In this document: in pieces, positions 1 to 6,105 of the stretch
Layout: each line of letters starts with the position of its first letter
How positions within the stretch are numbered: position 1 is the stretch's first letter
DNA from: CBDTTW01 sp965363675
GTDB lineage: Bacteria > Bacteroidota > Rhodothermia > Rhodothermales > DASSAV01
NCBI GenBank assembly: GCA_965363675.1
Contig: CBDTTW010000155.1
Span: forward strand, 1-7,121
DNA: 7,121 bases
Direction of reading: 5' to 3'
Program-made: the position numbers and the translations under genes
Notes under the pieces: model-generated
Database searches by the model: none
Seen by the model: only the letters and a program-made list of their open reading frames with translations
Told to the model about the DNA's origin: nothing

Positions 1-555
1 GCGGCCACGGGCATCGTGGTGGGCCTGGTCGCCATCACCCCGGCCGCCGGCTTCGTCTCGCCGATGTCGTCGCTGCTGCTCGGCGGCATCGCGGCCCTCC
101 CGAGCTACTTCGCCCTGATCCTGCGCGCCCGCACCCGCCTCGACGACTCGCTCGACGTGTTCGCCGCGCACGGCATCGGCGGCATCACGGGCGCGCTGCT
201 GACGGGCGTGTTCGCCGACCAGGCCTGGAACGGCATGGCCGACGGCCTGCTCTACGGCAACCCCGGCCAGCTCGGTGTGCAGGCGCTCTCGGTCATCGCC
301 GTGGCGGCCTACAGCGCCGTCATGACCTTCGGCATCCTGAAGGCCCTGGAACTGGTCATGGGCATCCGCTCGGAGAAGAAGGCCGAGGGGCTGGGCATGG
401 ACATCACCAACCACGGCGAGGAAGCCTACACCGAAGGCGAGGGCGCCGTGCTCATCCTCGACGGCGAGTACAAGAAGGCGATGGCTGCGACGGCCGCCGC
501 TGCGCCCAACCGCAACGGCGGGGGCGTCCCGAAGAAAGTGGCGGTGCCCGTATGA
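1..555 (+). CDS. amt: Ammonium transporter Amt, C-terminal part (5' end outside window)
   Basis: The frame is open from base 1, so the gene begins upstream; 184 codons remain before the TGA at 553-555. Amt proteins are trimeric inner-membrane channels that conduct ammonium. Seen here are the conserved GLVAITPAAGFVSP segment near the start, a hydrophobic stretch with LLLGGIAALPSYFAL, and the DVFAAHGIGGITG motif. Its His corresponds by family knowledge to the second of the twin pore histidines; the first would lie upstream. A further hydrophobic helix precedes GMDITNHGEEAY, the conserved cytoplasmic C-terminal signature that contacts PII and couples the trimer. A non-conserved, Ala-rich tail of about 45 residues follows. 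The next gene downstream encodes a PII protein, the usual partner that plugs the channel when nitrogen is plentiful. No in-window promoter applies. The family call is very secure; substrate specificity beyond ammonium is not visible. Confidence 0.96.
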   Translation, partial: AATGIVVGLVAITPAAGFVSPMSSLLLGGIAALPSYFALILRARTRLDDSLDVFAAHGIGGITGALLTGVFADQAWNGMADGLLYGNPGQLGVQALSVIAVAAYSAVMTFGILKALELVMGIRSEKKAEGLGMDITNHGEEAYTEGEGAVLILDGEYKKAMAATAAAAPNRNGGGVPKKVAVPV

Positions 556-618
556 CCGGCGCGCCGCGCCGCGCCTCTTCCCTGGAAAAACAGCTTTAAC
601 CCCACGCAGCAATTCACC

Positions 619-972
619 ATGAAAATCATAAAAGCCATCATCCGGCCGGATAAACTGAACGACGTGCTGAAGTCGCTCTTCCTGGCCGAAGTGCGCGGCC
701 TGACGGTCTCGCGCGTGCAGGGCCACGGCGGCGAGATCGACGCCGTAGAGAACTACCGCGGGATGACCGTCAAGATGGAGCTTCAGGAGAAAGTGATGCT
801 CGACATCGGCGTCACCGAACCGTTCGTCGAGGCGACCGTGCAGGCCATCCTGAGCGCCGCCTGCACCGGCGAGGTCGGCGACGGCAAGATCTTCGTGATC
901 CCCGTCGAGAAGGTCTACCGCATCCGAACGGGCGAGGAGGACAAGGCCGCCGTTACGCCCGTGCCGGCGTAA
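619..972 (+). CDS. glnK: Nitrogen regulatory protein P-II (GlnK/GlnB type)
   Basis: This complete 117-residue protein has normal PII length. PII trimers sense 2-oxoglutarate and ATP/ADP and control Amt, glutamine synthetase or transcription factors. Seen: an N-terminal MKIIKAIIRPDKLNDV strand and helix, the T-loop region at about residues 37-55, the B-loop TGEVGDGKIFV (83-93) that binds nucleotide phosphates, and the C-terminal signature YRIRTGEED. Aligned by eye to E. coli GlnB without gaps, position 51 is Val rather than the uridylylated Tyr, and position 39 is Glu rather than the Gln that contacts 2-oxoglutarate; Tyr46, Arg47, Gly48 and Lys58 are kept. From memory, Thermus-type PII proteins have a very similar T-loop (GHGGE...YRGTTVKMEL), so this looks like a lineage type rather than a decayed gene. 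It starts 63 bases after amt, probably in the same operon. No clear Shine-Dalgarno precedes the ATG. The symbol glnK rests on linkage to amt. Confidence 0.95.
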   Translation: MKIIKAIIRPDKLNDVLKSLFLAEVRGLTVSRVQGHGGEIDAVENYRGMTVKMELQEKVMLDIGVTEPFVEATVQAILSAACTGEVGDGKIFVIPVEKVYRIRTGEEDKAAVTPVPA

Positions 973-991
973 CCTCGGCGCCCCCCGACGG

Positions 992-1027
992 CGACGGGCC
1001 GCCCCACACAGAGGGGACGGCCCGTCG
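992..1027. terminator. Strong GC hairpin after the PII gene, possible bidirectional terminator
   Basis: Bases 992-1005 pair with 1013-1027, giving 14 Watson-Crick pairs with one bulged A at 1017 and a 7-base loop (1006-1012). It starts 20 bases after the PII stop and lies between two convergent genes. Only a weak T-rich stretch (TTCGTT) follows on the plus strand and none on the minus strand, so it may work as an intrinsic terminator of low T content, or only as a 3'-end stabiliser. A second small hairpin (AAGGCC-GGC-GGCCTT, 1035-1049) follows it and overlaps the stop codon of the minus-strand gene. Confidence 0.55.
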
Positions 1028-1048
1028 TTCGTTGAAGGCCGGCGGCCT

Positions 1049-1732
1049 TTAGGCCGAGCGCGCCCAGCGCTCACCGATCTGCTCCGGCGTGATGCCGAAG
1101 TGCGCCTGCGCCGCGTCGAAGTCGCGGATCCATCCGGCCGGGAGCGCCTGCGTAAGCCGCCGCAGGTGCAGCGCTCCGGCCGGAGCCGCCGGCCAGTCAA
1201 ACGCCTCGCCGTCGATCTCGTCGGCGTCGGCGGGGGGCGTATAGACCACCGTAAGCTCCACCAGGTCATGCGCGAGCGGCGCCGTGCGCGCCTCCGGCGA
1301 GGCCAGCGTGTCGAGGTTGATGCGCCCCCGCTCGCTGAACAGCCCCGGCTCCAGGCGCGCCGCCAGGTGCAGACAGTCGTGCAGCCGGAACATCAGGTCT
1401 TCCGCCTTGAAGCGGTACAGCGCATCGAGCGCCCCCGAGCCCATCAGCAGCGCATCCCGCAGCCGCTGGTCGTCCGAGGCCGTGTACAAGTCGCCGCACT
1501 CGAAGCCGATGCGGCGCCCGCCGTGCTCCACGACGAAATCGACCCAGAACTGCCCGCCCGGCATCTCGATCCGGTGCTGGTACGCCAGCCCGCACGTCGG
1601 GGCAAGGTACTTGACCAGATGCCACGCAAACTCGTCCTCGACCGGCCGCTCGTAAGGCGGCGCGTAGAACAGCGAAGGCTCCAGCAGGTTCGTCTCCGGC
1701 TCCGTCCGCTGCATCGTGCTCATGCGCTTCAT
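1049..1732 (-). CDS. Hypothetical protein, probable PD-(D/E)XK / DUF559-like nuclease fold
   Basis: I do not recognise this 227-residue protein by name. Its core resembles the DUF559/Vsr-type endonuclease-like fold. A first helix carries a conserved-looking Glu (EDEFAWHLV, Glu34). It is followed by FWVDFVVEHGG (Asp65) and RRIGFECGD (Glu78), then by DQRLRDALLMGSGALDALYRF (88-108). The last matches the family pattern of an RD..L helix, a small-residue turn and a strand ending in R-F. The position where ExK families have Lys is Cys79, and an acidic residue (Asp81) follows, so catalytic competence is uncertain. No helicase, methylase or DNA-binding domain is visible. The C-terminal 90 residues (with WIRDFDAAQAHFGITPEQIG) are unassigned. 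No signal peptide or membrane segment is seen, so it is probably cytoplasmic. The start is chosen for its excellent AGGAGG site; Met4 and Met7 are further in-frame ATGs. It is convergent with the PII gene and divergent from the peptidase gene, so it is transcribed alone. Confidence 0.8.
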   Translation of the reverse strand: MKRMSTMQRTEPETNLLEPSLFYAPPYERPVEDEFAWHLVKYLAPTCGLAYQHRIEMPGGQFWVDFVVEHGGRRIGFECGDLYTASDDQRLRDALLMGSGALDALYRFKAEDLMFRLHDCLHLAARLEPGLFSERGRINLDTLASPEARTAPLAHDLVELTVVYTPPADADEIDGEAFDWPAAPAGALHLRRLTQALPAGWIRDFDAAQAHFGITPEQIGERWARSA

Positions 1733-1737
1733 GGCTT

Positions 1738-1743
1738 CCTCCT
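1738..1743 (-). promoter_or_regulatory. Strong Shine-Dalgarno (AGGAGG) for the nuclease-like gene
   Basis: On the minus strand AGGAGG lies 5 bases before the ATG at 1732-1730. It is the only strong ribosome binding site in the window and fixes that start over the internal ATGs. The other genes have weak or no such site, so this gene may be translated unusually well. Confidence 0.75.
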
Positions 1744-1787
1744 CGTGTTGTCTAATTGCTTGCTTATCAATAAGGTAGAATGCCTAA

Positions 1788-1808
1788 GTGACACCTGTGT
1801 GTCACAGG
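1788..1808. promoter_or_regulatory. Nested inverted repeat, candidate operator
   Basis: Two perfect inverted repeats overlap here: GTGACAC-CTGT-GTGTCAC (1788-1805, 7-bp arms) and CCTGTG-TGT-CACAGG (1794-1808, 6-bp arms). They lie in an AT-richer island between divergent genes and overlap the -35 position of the best plus-strand promoter candidate. This suits a dimeric repressor or activator site, though the regulator is not identifiable. A transcribed hairpin is an alternative reading. Confidence 0.45.
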
Positions 1809-1829
1809 GTTTCCGGGGTGTAGTATATT
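1801..1829 (+). promoter_or_regulatory. Candidate promoter for the peptidase-barrel gene
   Basis: GTCACA (1801-1806, 4 of 6 matches to TTGACA) is followed after 17 bases by TATATT (1824-1829, 5 of 6 matches to TATAAT). TATATTCG also fits the Bacteroidota -7 consensus TAnnTTTG with one mismatch. Transcription would start near 1836, leaving a leader of about 90 bases. The -35 box sits inside the inverted repeat at 1788-1808, which suggests regulation by occlusion. It was found by eye only; no expression evidence is available. Confidence 0.4.
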
Positions 1830-1926
1830 CGGTGCAACCGTCTGCCGCCTGTCCCGGCGCGCACGAACGGGGGCGGCGCGCGCGTTTAGCCGCAAGCAGA
1901 GCAGGCGCACGAACCGGGAGCATCGA

Positions 1927-4884
1927 ATGCAAAGCAGACGGGCGGCGGGGTGGCGGGTGGGGATGTGGGCGGCGGCGCTCAGCCTGGCGGCTGTAGCCGC
2001 GCACGGCCAGGGTTTCAACCTGACGAGCGGGCGCAACCACCCCGAAATCGACTGGCAGACGGCCGAGACGGCGCATTTCCGCATTCGCTACCCCAGGCAT
2101 CTGGCGGGCATCGAGGCTGAGGCTGCCGCCATCGCCGAAGAGACCTACGGCGTGCTCTCCGCGAATCTCGGCGTGGCCCCACGCGGCAAGCTGCAAATCT
2201 TCCTCTCCGACGAGGATGAGATCGTCAACGGCTTTGCCGTCGCCATCGCCGAGGGCTACACCAACATCTGGGTGCACGTCAACGGCGTGGCCGAGACCTG
2301 GACCGGGCGCGAGAAGTGGCTGCGCAAGGTAATCGCGCACGAGCTGACGCACCTGTTCCACTACCACGCCATCCGCTCGAACGCCGGCTACCTCGCCTTC
2401 ATCCTCGCCAACCCGTTCCCGCGCTTCTGGGCCGAGGGCCTGGCGCAGTACCAAACCGAAACCTGGGATGCCTTCCGGGGCGACTTGTGGCTGCGCACCG
2501 CCGTCCTCGACGACCGCCTTTCGTACACCGACGCCGGCGACCTGTGGAACGGCCGCCTGCTTTACGCCGTCGGCAACGCCCAGGTGCGCTACTTCGCCGA
2601 CCGCTACGGCGACTCGACGCTCGCGGCCCTCTTCGCGCACCGCCGCAAGACCCTCTTCGGCCTGGCAAAGGTCCACGACTTCGAGACGGCCTTCGAGGCG
2701 ACGACCGGCAAGCCCTACCGCGCCTTCTACGACGACTGGCGCCGCCACGTCAACGTGTACTACAACACGCTCGCCGCCGGGCGCGAACCGCTCGACTCGC
2801 TGAAGGCCCGCCCTGTGCCGCTCGCCGGGCAGTACTATGCCGACCTGAAACTCAGCCCCGATACGGCATGGGCGGCCCTGCTCGCGCTTACGAGCACCGA
2901 GCGCCCCGTGCAGCGCCTCTACCGCATCGACCGCGCGGCGCGGCGCTTCAAGGTCATCGCCGAGGGCGCCCTTCGGGGACCGGTCTCCTGGAGCCCGGAC
3001 GGGCGCGCCGTCGCCTTCGCCCGGATGGGGCGCGGGCGCTACGGCGCCCTCGTGAGCGACCTCTGGACCGTCGGCCGCGACGGCGGGCGCCCCCGCCGGC
3101 TCACGCGCAGCCGCCGCGCTGCAAGCCCCGCCTACGCCCCGCCCGGCCCGCACGCCGGCACGCTGGCCTTTGTCGGCAGCGCCGGAGGGACGGCCAACGT
3201 GTTCCTCTACCACCTCGCCGACGGCCGCGAGCAGCCCCTGACGCGCTACACCGGCGACGTACAGCTCTCGTCGGTGCAGTGGGACCCCGCCGGGCGCCGC
3301 CTCGCCGTGGCCCGCTTCGCCGCCTCCGGCGTCCGCGACATCCTCGTCCTCGACGCCGCCACGGGCGCCCTCTTGGCCGCCGTCGGCGACCCGGCGCACG
3401 ACAACCGCCTGCCCGTCTGGAGCCCGGACGGGCTGCGCCTCGGATACACCTCCCTCCGCGACGGCGTGCCCAACGTGTTTGCCTACGACCTGGCGCTCGG
3501 CGCGGAGCGCCGCGTCACGGACCTTGCCGCCGGCGCGACGCTTCAGGCGTGGCTTCCCCCGGATTCCGTGTGGGCGCAGGGCAGCATGATCGTCACGTCG
3601 AGCGTCTCGAAGGAGCGCGACCGCGCTTTCCGCATCGACGCCTTCCGGACGCCCGCGGTCATGCCCGCCGTGCCCATCCCCGAGCGGTTCGCCCGCTGGA
3701 CGACCCATCGCCCCCCCCGCGAGGCGCCCCTGCACGTCGCGCCCGCCCCCGAGCTGATCGAAAAGCGCGGACCCTACCGCTCGTGGGCCAACATCCTGCA
3801 CGCCGCCTCGGTGATCGTGCCCTACTACGACGACCCGCACGACTACGGCCTCATCGGCGTGTCGAGCTGGCTCGAACCCCTCGGCAAGCACGGCCTCTCG
3901 TTCGTCGGGGGCGTTTCCTTCGCGCGCACCTGGCAGAACAGCCTGTTCGTGGCCTCGTACCTGAACAACCAGTTCCGCCCGAGCCTCACGGCGAGCGTCT
4001 ACCGCTTGCCCGGCTCGGCGCGGCTCTACGGCAACGGGCTGCTCGTCGAGGACATGCGCGGCGCCGAGCTGACCGCCGCGCTCCCGCTCGACTGGCGCGC
4101 GCGCCCCTACACGCGCACGCACGCCTCGGCGCGGCTGCGCTACGTCGGGGTGGCCCCCTTCGAGTTCGACGAGGCGGCGGTAGGGCCGCCGCTGGCCGCG
4201 CCGCGCGCCGGCGAGCTGGCCGACGTGCAAATCGGGCTGGCGCGCGTCCGGCAGCGCCCATACCGGCATAACGCGGTCCATCCGCTCGACGGCAAGGGCG
4301 CGCGCCTGCTGGCCGAGGGCAGCGCTCCCGTGCTCGGCGCCGATGCGCGCTACCTCCGCGCCGATGCGGCCGCCTACGCCGTGCTGGCGGCCCCCGGCGA
4401 GCACCGCCTGTTCGCCTACGGGCGCGCCCAGGGCCAACTCGGGCGCGCCCTGCCGCAGCAGTACCTCGGCCTCTCGCGCTCCGACGAGGTGCAGATCGCC
4501 CTGCCGGGCTTCGTGCCGTTCAGCTTCGGCGAGGTCGAGCGCGTGCGCGGCTACCGCGCCTACGCCGTCGGCGACCGCGTGCTGTTCGGCTCGCTGGAGT
4601 ACCGCATCCCGCTCGTCAAGGACTTGCAGACGCGCCTGTTCGGCGTCGTGTCGTTCGGCGGGGCGGCCCTCGGCCTGTTCACCGACGCCGCCCTGGTCTG
4701 GACCGGCGCCGACCTGGAGGGGGCCGTGCGCCGGGTGGGCGTCGGCGCCGAGGTCAAAAACGCCGTGCGCGTCGGGCCGCTCGAACTCGGCCATGCGCTC
4801 GGCGTGGGGCAGCCCGCCGACCGCCTCGGGCCGGACGCGCCGTACGACCTGTACTATCGCATCCGCGCCGCCGTGCCGTTCTAG
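1927..4884 (+). CDS. Exported zinc metallopeptidase - TolB-like propeller - Omp85-type barrel fusion
   Basis: This 985-residue protein has three parts. Residues 1-28 form a signal peptide (basic start, hydrophobic core, AHG|Q cleavage). Residues about 30-290 resemble the peptidase MA/gluzincin family: HELTH (138-142) supplies two zinc histidines and the catalytic Glu139, and FWAEGLAQY supplies the likely third ligand, Glu170. Residues about 295-600 hold TolB/WD40-like blades, seen as SWSPDG (354-359), QWDPAG (451-456) and VWSPDG (497-502), with a degenerate one near 401. Residues about 615-985 look like an outer-membrane barrel of the Omp85/D15 class, with VRGY at 873-876, SLEYR at 889-893 and a terminal Phe. 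It should sit in the outer membrane with the peptidase and propeller probably in the periplasm. The substrate is unknown. ATG 1927 has a modest GGGAG site and gives a basic n-region; Met13 would remove it. No POTRA domain is seen. Its stop lies 3 bases from that of the convergent M15 gene. Confidence 0.88.
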   Translation: MQSRRAAGWRVGMWAAALSLAAVAAHGQGFNLTSGRNHPEIDWQTAETAHFRIRYPRHLAGIEAEAAAIAEETYGVLSANLGVAPRGKLQIFLSDEDEIVNGFAVAIAEGYTNIWVHVNGVAETWTGREKWLRKVIAHELTHLFHYHAIRSNAGYLAFILANPFPRFWAEGLAQYQTETWDAFRGDLWLRTAVLDDRLSYTDAGDLWNGRLLYAVGNAQVRYFADRYGDSTLAALFAHRRKTLFGLAKVHDFETAFEATTGKPYRAFYDDWRRHVNVYYNTLAAGREPLDSLKARPVPLAGQYYADLKLSPDTAWAALLALTSTERPVQRLYRIDRAARRFKVIAEGALRGPVSWSPDGRAVAFARMGRGRYGALVSDLWTVGRDGGRPRRLTRSRRAASPAYAPPGPHAGTLAFVGSAGGTANVFLYHLADGREQPLTRYTGDVQLSSVQWDPAGRRLAVARFAASGVRDILVLDAATGALLAAVGDPAHDNRLPVWSPDGLRLGYTSLRDGVPNVFAYDLALGAERRVTDLAAGATLQAWLPPDSVWAQGSMIVTSSVSKERDRAFRIDAFRTPAVMPAVPIPERFARWTTHRPPREAPLHVAPAPELIEKRGPYRSWANILHAASVIVPYYDDPHDYGLIGVSSWLEPLGKHGLSFVGGVSFARTWQNSLFVASYLNNQFRPSLTASVYRLPGSARLYGNGLLVEDMRGAELTAALPLDWRARPYTRTHASARLRYVGVAPFEFDEAAVGPPLAAPRAGELADVQIGLARVRQRPYRHNAVHPLDGKGARLLAEGSAPVLGADARYLRADAAAYAVLAAPGEHRLFAYGRAQGQLGRALPQQYLGLSRSDEVQIALPGFVPFSFGEVERVRGYRAYAVGDRVLFGSLEYRIPLVKDLQTRLFGVVSFGGAALGLFTDAALVWTGADLEGAVRRVGVGAEVKNAVRVGPLELGHALGVGQPADRLGPDAPYDLYYRIRAAVPF

Positions 4885-4887
4885 CCT

Positions 4888-5925
4888 TTACCAGCGCGCC
4901 GCCGTCCCCCGCGTATCGACGTGGATGAACGGCCCGTGCTCCGAATTGGCCGGGTAAATGCCCAGCCCCCCTTCGAGGCGCTTGAAGTCCGGATCGGCCG
5001 CCGCCAGCGTCTCCACGAGCTGCGCCAGCGTGCGCGCGTCGTCGGTGTCGATGGCGCCGTCGCCGTTGAGGTCGTCCATATTGTCGTCCCCGTCGGCGTC
5101 CACGAACACGTCGGCGGCGTCGCCGTAGAGGTGGCGGCTGTAGCGCGTCTCGTTGCCGATGGACTGGTTGTAGTAGGGCGTCCGGAAGCCGCTCATCACA
5201 TGGAGCGTCCGCACGGCGATGCCTTGCGCGTTGACGGCTTCGAGAATGCGTTCGAGCTTCACGATGAGCGGCGCCCGTAGGATGAGGTACTTCGGATAGC
5301 CGCTCTGCTGCTTGGCGACGAACTGCCCGAGCCGGAAGTGCGGCGAGACGGCGGCGTCCAGCTCCTTTTCCGTAAGCTCCGCAAACCCGCGCGGCCGCAG
5401 GTAGGCCGGGTCGCCGCGCAAGGGCTGCGCCATGTACCGCCCGAGCCGGTAGCCGTTGAGCGACTCGCCCCGGTGGTCGAACGGCACGAGCACAAAGGCG
5501 TGGATGTACATCTCCTCGCCCGAGCGCTGGTCCTGCACGGTCAGGCGGTGCAGGCCGGGCTCGTAGGGCGCCGTCCACGTCCAGCGGTTGGGGCCGGTGC
5601 GCCGCACGAGCCCGGCGCTGGTGCGCAAGGCGCAGGCGCCGGTCGTAGGGCCGGGCAGGGCGCGCACGTGCAGCGTGTCGCCGGGCAGGACGAAGGCGGG
5701 CGTAATCCGGTAGGGGCTCAGGGCCGGTCCGGCCGCCACGCGGAAGCCGCCGCGCTCGGGGCGGTACACCGCTTCCGGTCCGGCCGCCTCCACGAGCGGC
5801 GCCGTCGGCAGGGGCTCTTCCGGCGGCGGCGCCGGCAGCCGGGGGGTGCGCGCGGGCCAGGCGACGCTGATCGCCGCGAACAGCAGCAGGACGAGCGCCG
5901 CAACCGGCGCGACGATTCGCTTCAT
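4888..5925 (-). CDS. Exported M15-family (D-Ala-D-Ala carboxypeptidase-like) peptidase with EF-hand-type loops
   Basis: The 345-residue protein begins with an N-terminal signal or anchor (about 1-24), followed by a Pro-rich linker (28-43) and a beta-rich, possibly Ig-like region (about 70-147). A family-typical segment follows: LNGYRLGRY, then VSPHFRLGQFVAK near 193-205. The catalytic M15 core has SGFRTPYYN (245-253), SRHLYGDAAD with His265 and Asp272 as zinc ligands, and FIHVD with His335 as the third. M15 enzymes usually cut peptidoglycan cross-link or stem peptides, so a periplasmic wall-remodelling role is inferred. Between Asp272 and His335 lie two overlapping acidic loops (276-287 and 285-296). 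The second, DLNGDGAIDTDD, is a textbook EF-hand/dockerin-type calcium loop. The ATG at 5925 has no Shine-Dalgarno, but the signal sequence supports it. The gene is convergent with the barrel fusion and divergent from lhgO. The substrate is not determinable from sequence. Confidence 0.88.
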   Translation of the reverse strand: MKRIVAPVAALVLLLFAAISVAWPARTPRLPAPPPEEPLPTAPLVEAAGPEAVYRPERGGFRVAAGPALSPYRITPAFVLPGDTLHVRALPGPTTGACALRTSAGLVRRTGPNRWTWTAPYEPGLHRLTVQDQRSGEEMYIHAFVLVPFDHRGESLNGYRLGRYMAQPLRGDPAYLRPRGFAELTEKELDAAVSPHFRLGQFVAKQQSGYPKYLILRAPLIVKLERILEAVNAQGIAVRTLHVMSGFRTPYYNQSIGNETRYSRHLYGDAADVFVDADGDDNMDDLNGDGAIDTDDARTLAQLVETLAAADPDFKRLEGGLGIYPANSEHGPFIHVDTRGTAARW

Positions 5926-6027
5926 AGGGCAGGGGGGTGGGGGCGTTTCCCGGATCGTACCGGCAGCCCGGGTCTGCGTTTCCCGCGTTCCCCCGACGGC
6001 GCCGGATAGTTGTATTTCGCCGTCGCT

Positions 6028-6064
6028 AAAAAAGCCGCGCCGCGCCGCCGGAGGTCCTCCGGCG
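6028..6064 (-). terminator. Terminator-like hairpin plus T-run on the minus strand
   Basis: Bases 6046-6054 are perfectly complementary to 6056-6064, giving an 8-bp GC-rich stem with a 3-base loop (or 9 bp around a central T). On the minus strand a run of six T follows (complement of A6028-A6033), after a 12-base GC spacer. That resembles an intrinsic terminator, although the spacer is long. No minus-strand gene lies just upstream, so it could stop antisense transcription out of lhgO or form part of the M15 gene leader. On the plus strand the same hairpin would lie in the lhgO leader, 41 bases before the start. Confidence 0.35.
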
Positions 6065-6105
6065 CTTCGTATTATGGCCGCGCTCCTTTTTCAGAAGATT
6101 CCAGG

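Noticed and set aside
556..618. Possible separate promoter between amt and the PII gene
   Set aside because: The gap is only 63 bases with no convincing -35/-10 pair, and the GG/GC spacing does not fit a sigma-54 site. Co-transcription is simpler.
1756..1781. TTGCTT and TAGAAT as an alternative plus-strand promoter
   Set aside because: The spacing is only 14 bases, too short for a standard promoter; the pair at 1801-1829 has 17.
1100..1996. A 298-codon plus-strand frame opposite the nuclease-like gene
   Set aside because: The translation is Arg/Val/Gln-rich and lacks motifs. It crosses the divergent regulatory region and overlaps the start of the signal peptide gene in another frame.
2316..4271. 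A 651-codon plus-strand frame inside the peptidase-barrel gene
   Set aside because: The product is an Arg/Pro/Ala-rich low-complexity chain with no domain. It is a +1/+2 shadow of the real gene.
1729..4794. A 1021-codon open frame on the minus strand opposite the peptidase-barrel gene
   Set aside because: It is rich in Arg, Gly, Ala, Val and Glu with no recognisable domain, and it mirrors the codon pattern of the sense gene. The sense frame has a signal peptide, HELTH, propeller blades and VRGY. Long antisense frames are expected in high-GC genes.
4754..5578. A 274-codon minus-strand frame overlapping the M15 gene
   Set aside because: It is an Arg-rich shadow frame. The M15 frame has the zinc ligands and signal sequence.
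6028..6033. Run of six A as a possible phase-variable tract
   Set aside because: It is non-coding, short, and better explained as the T-run of the minus-strand hairpin.
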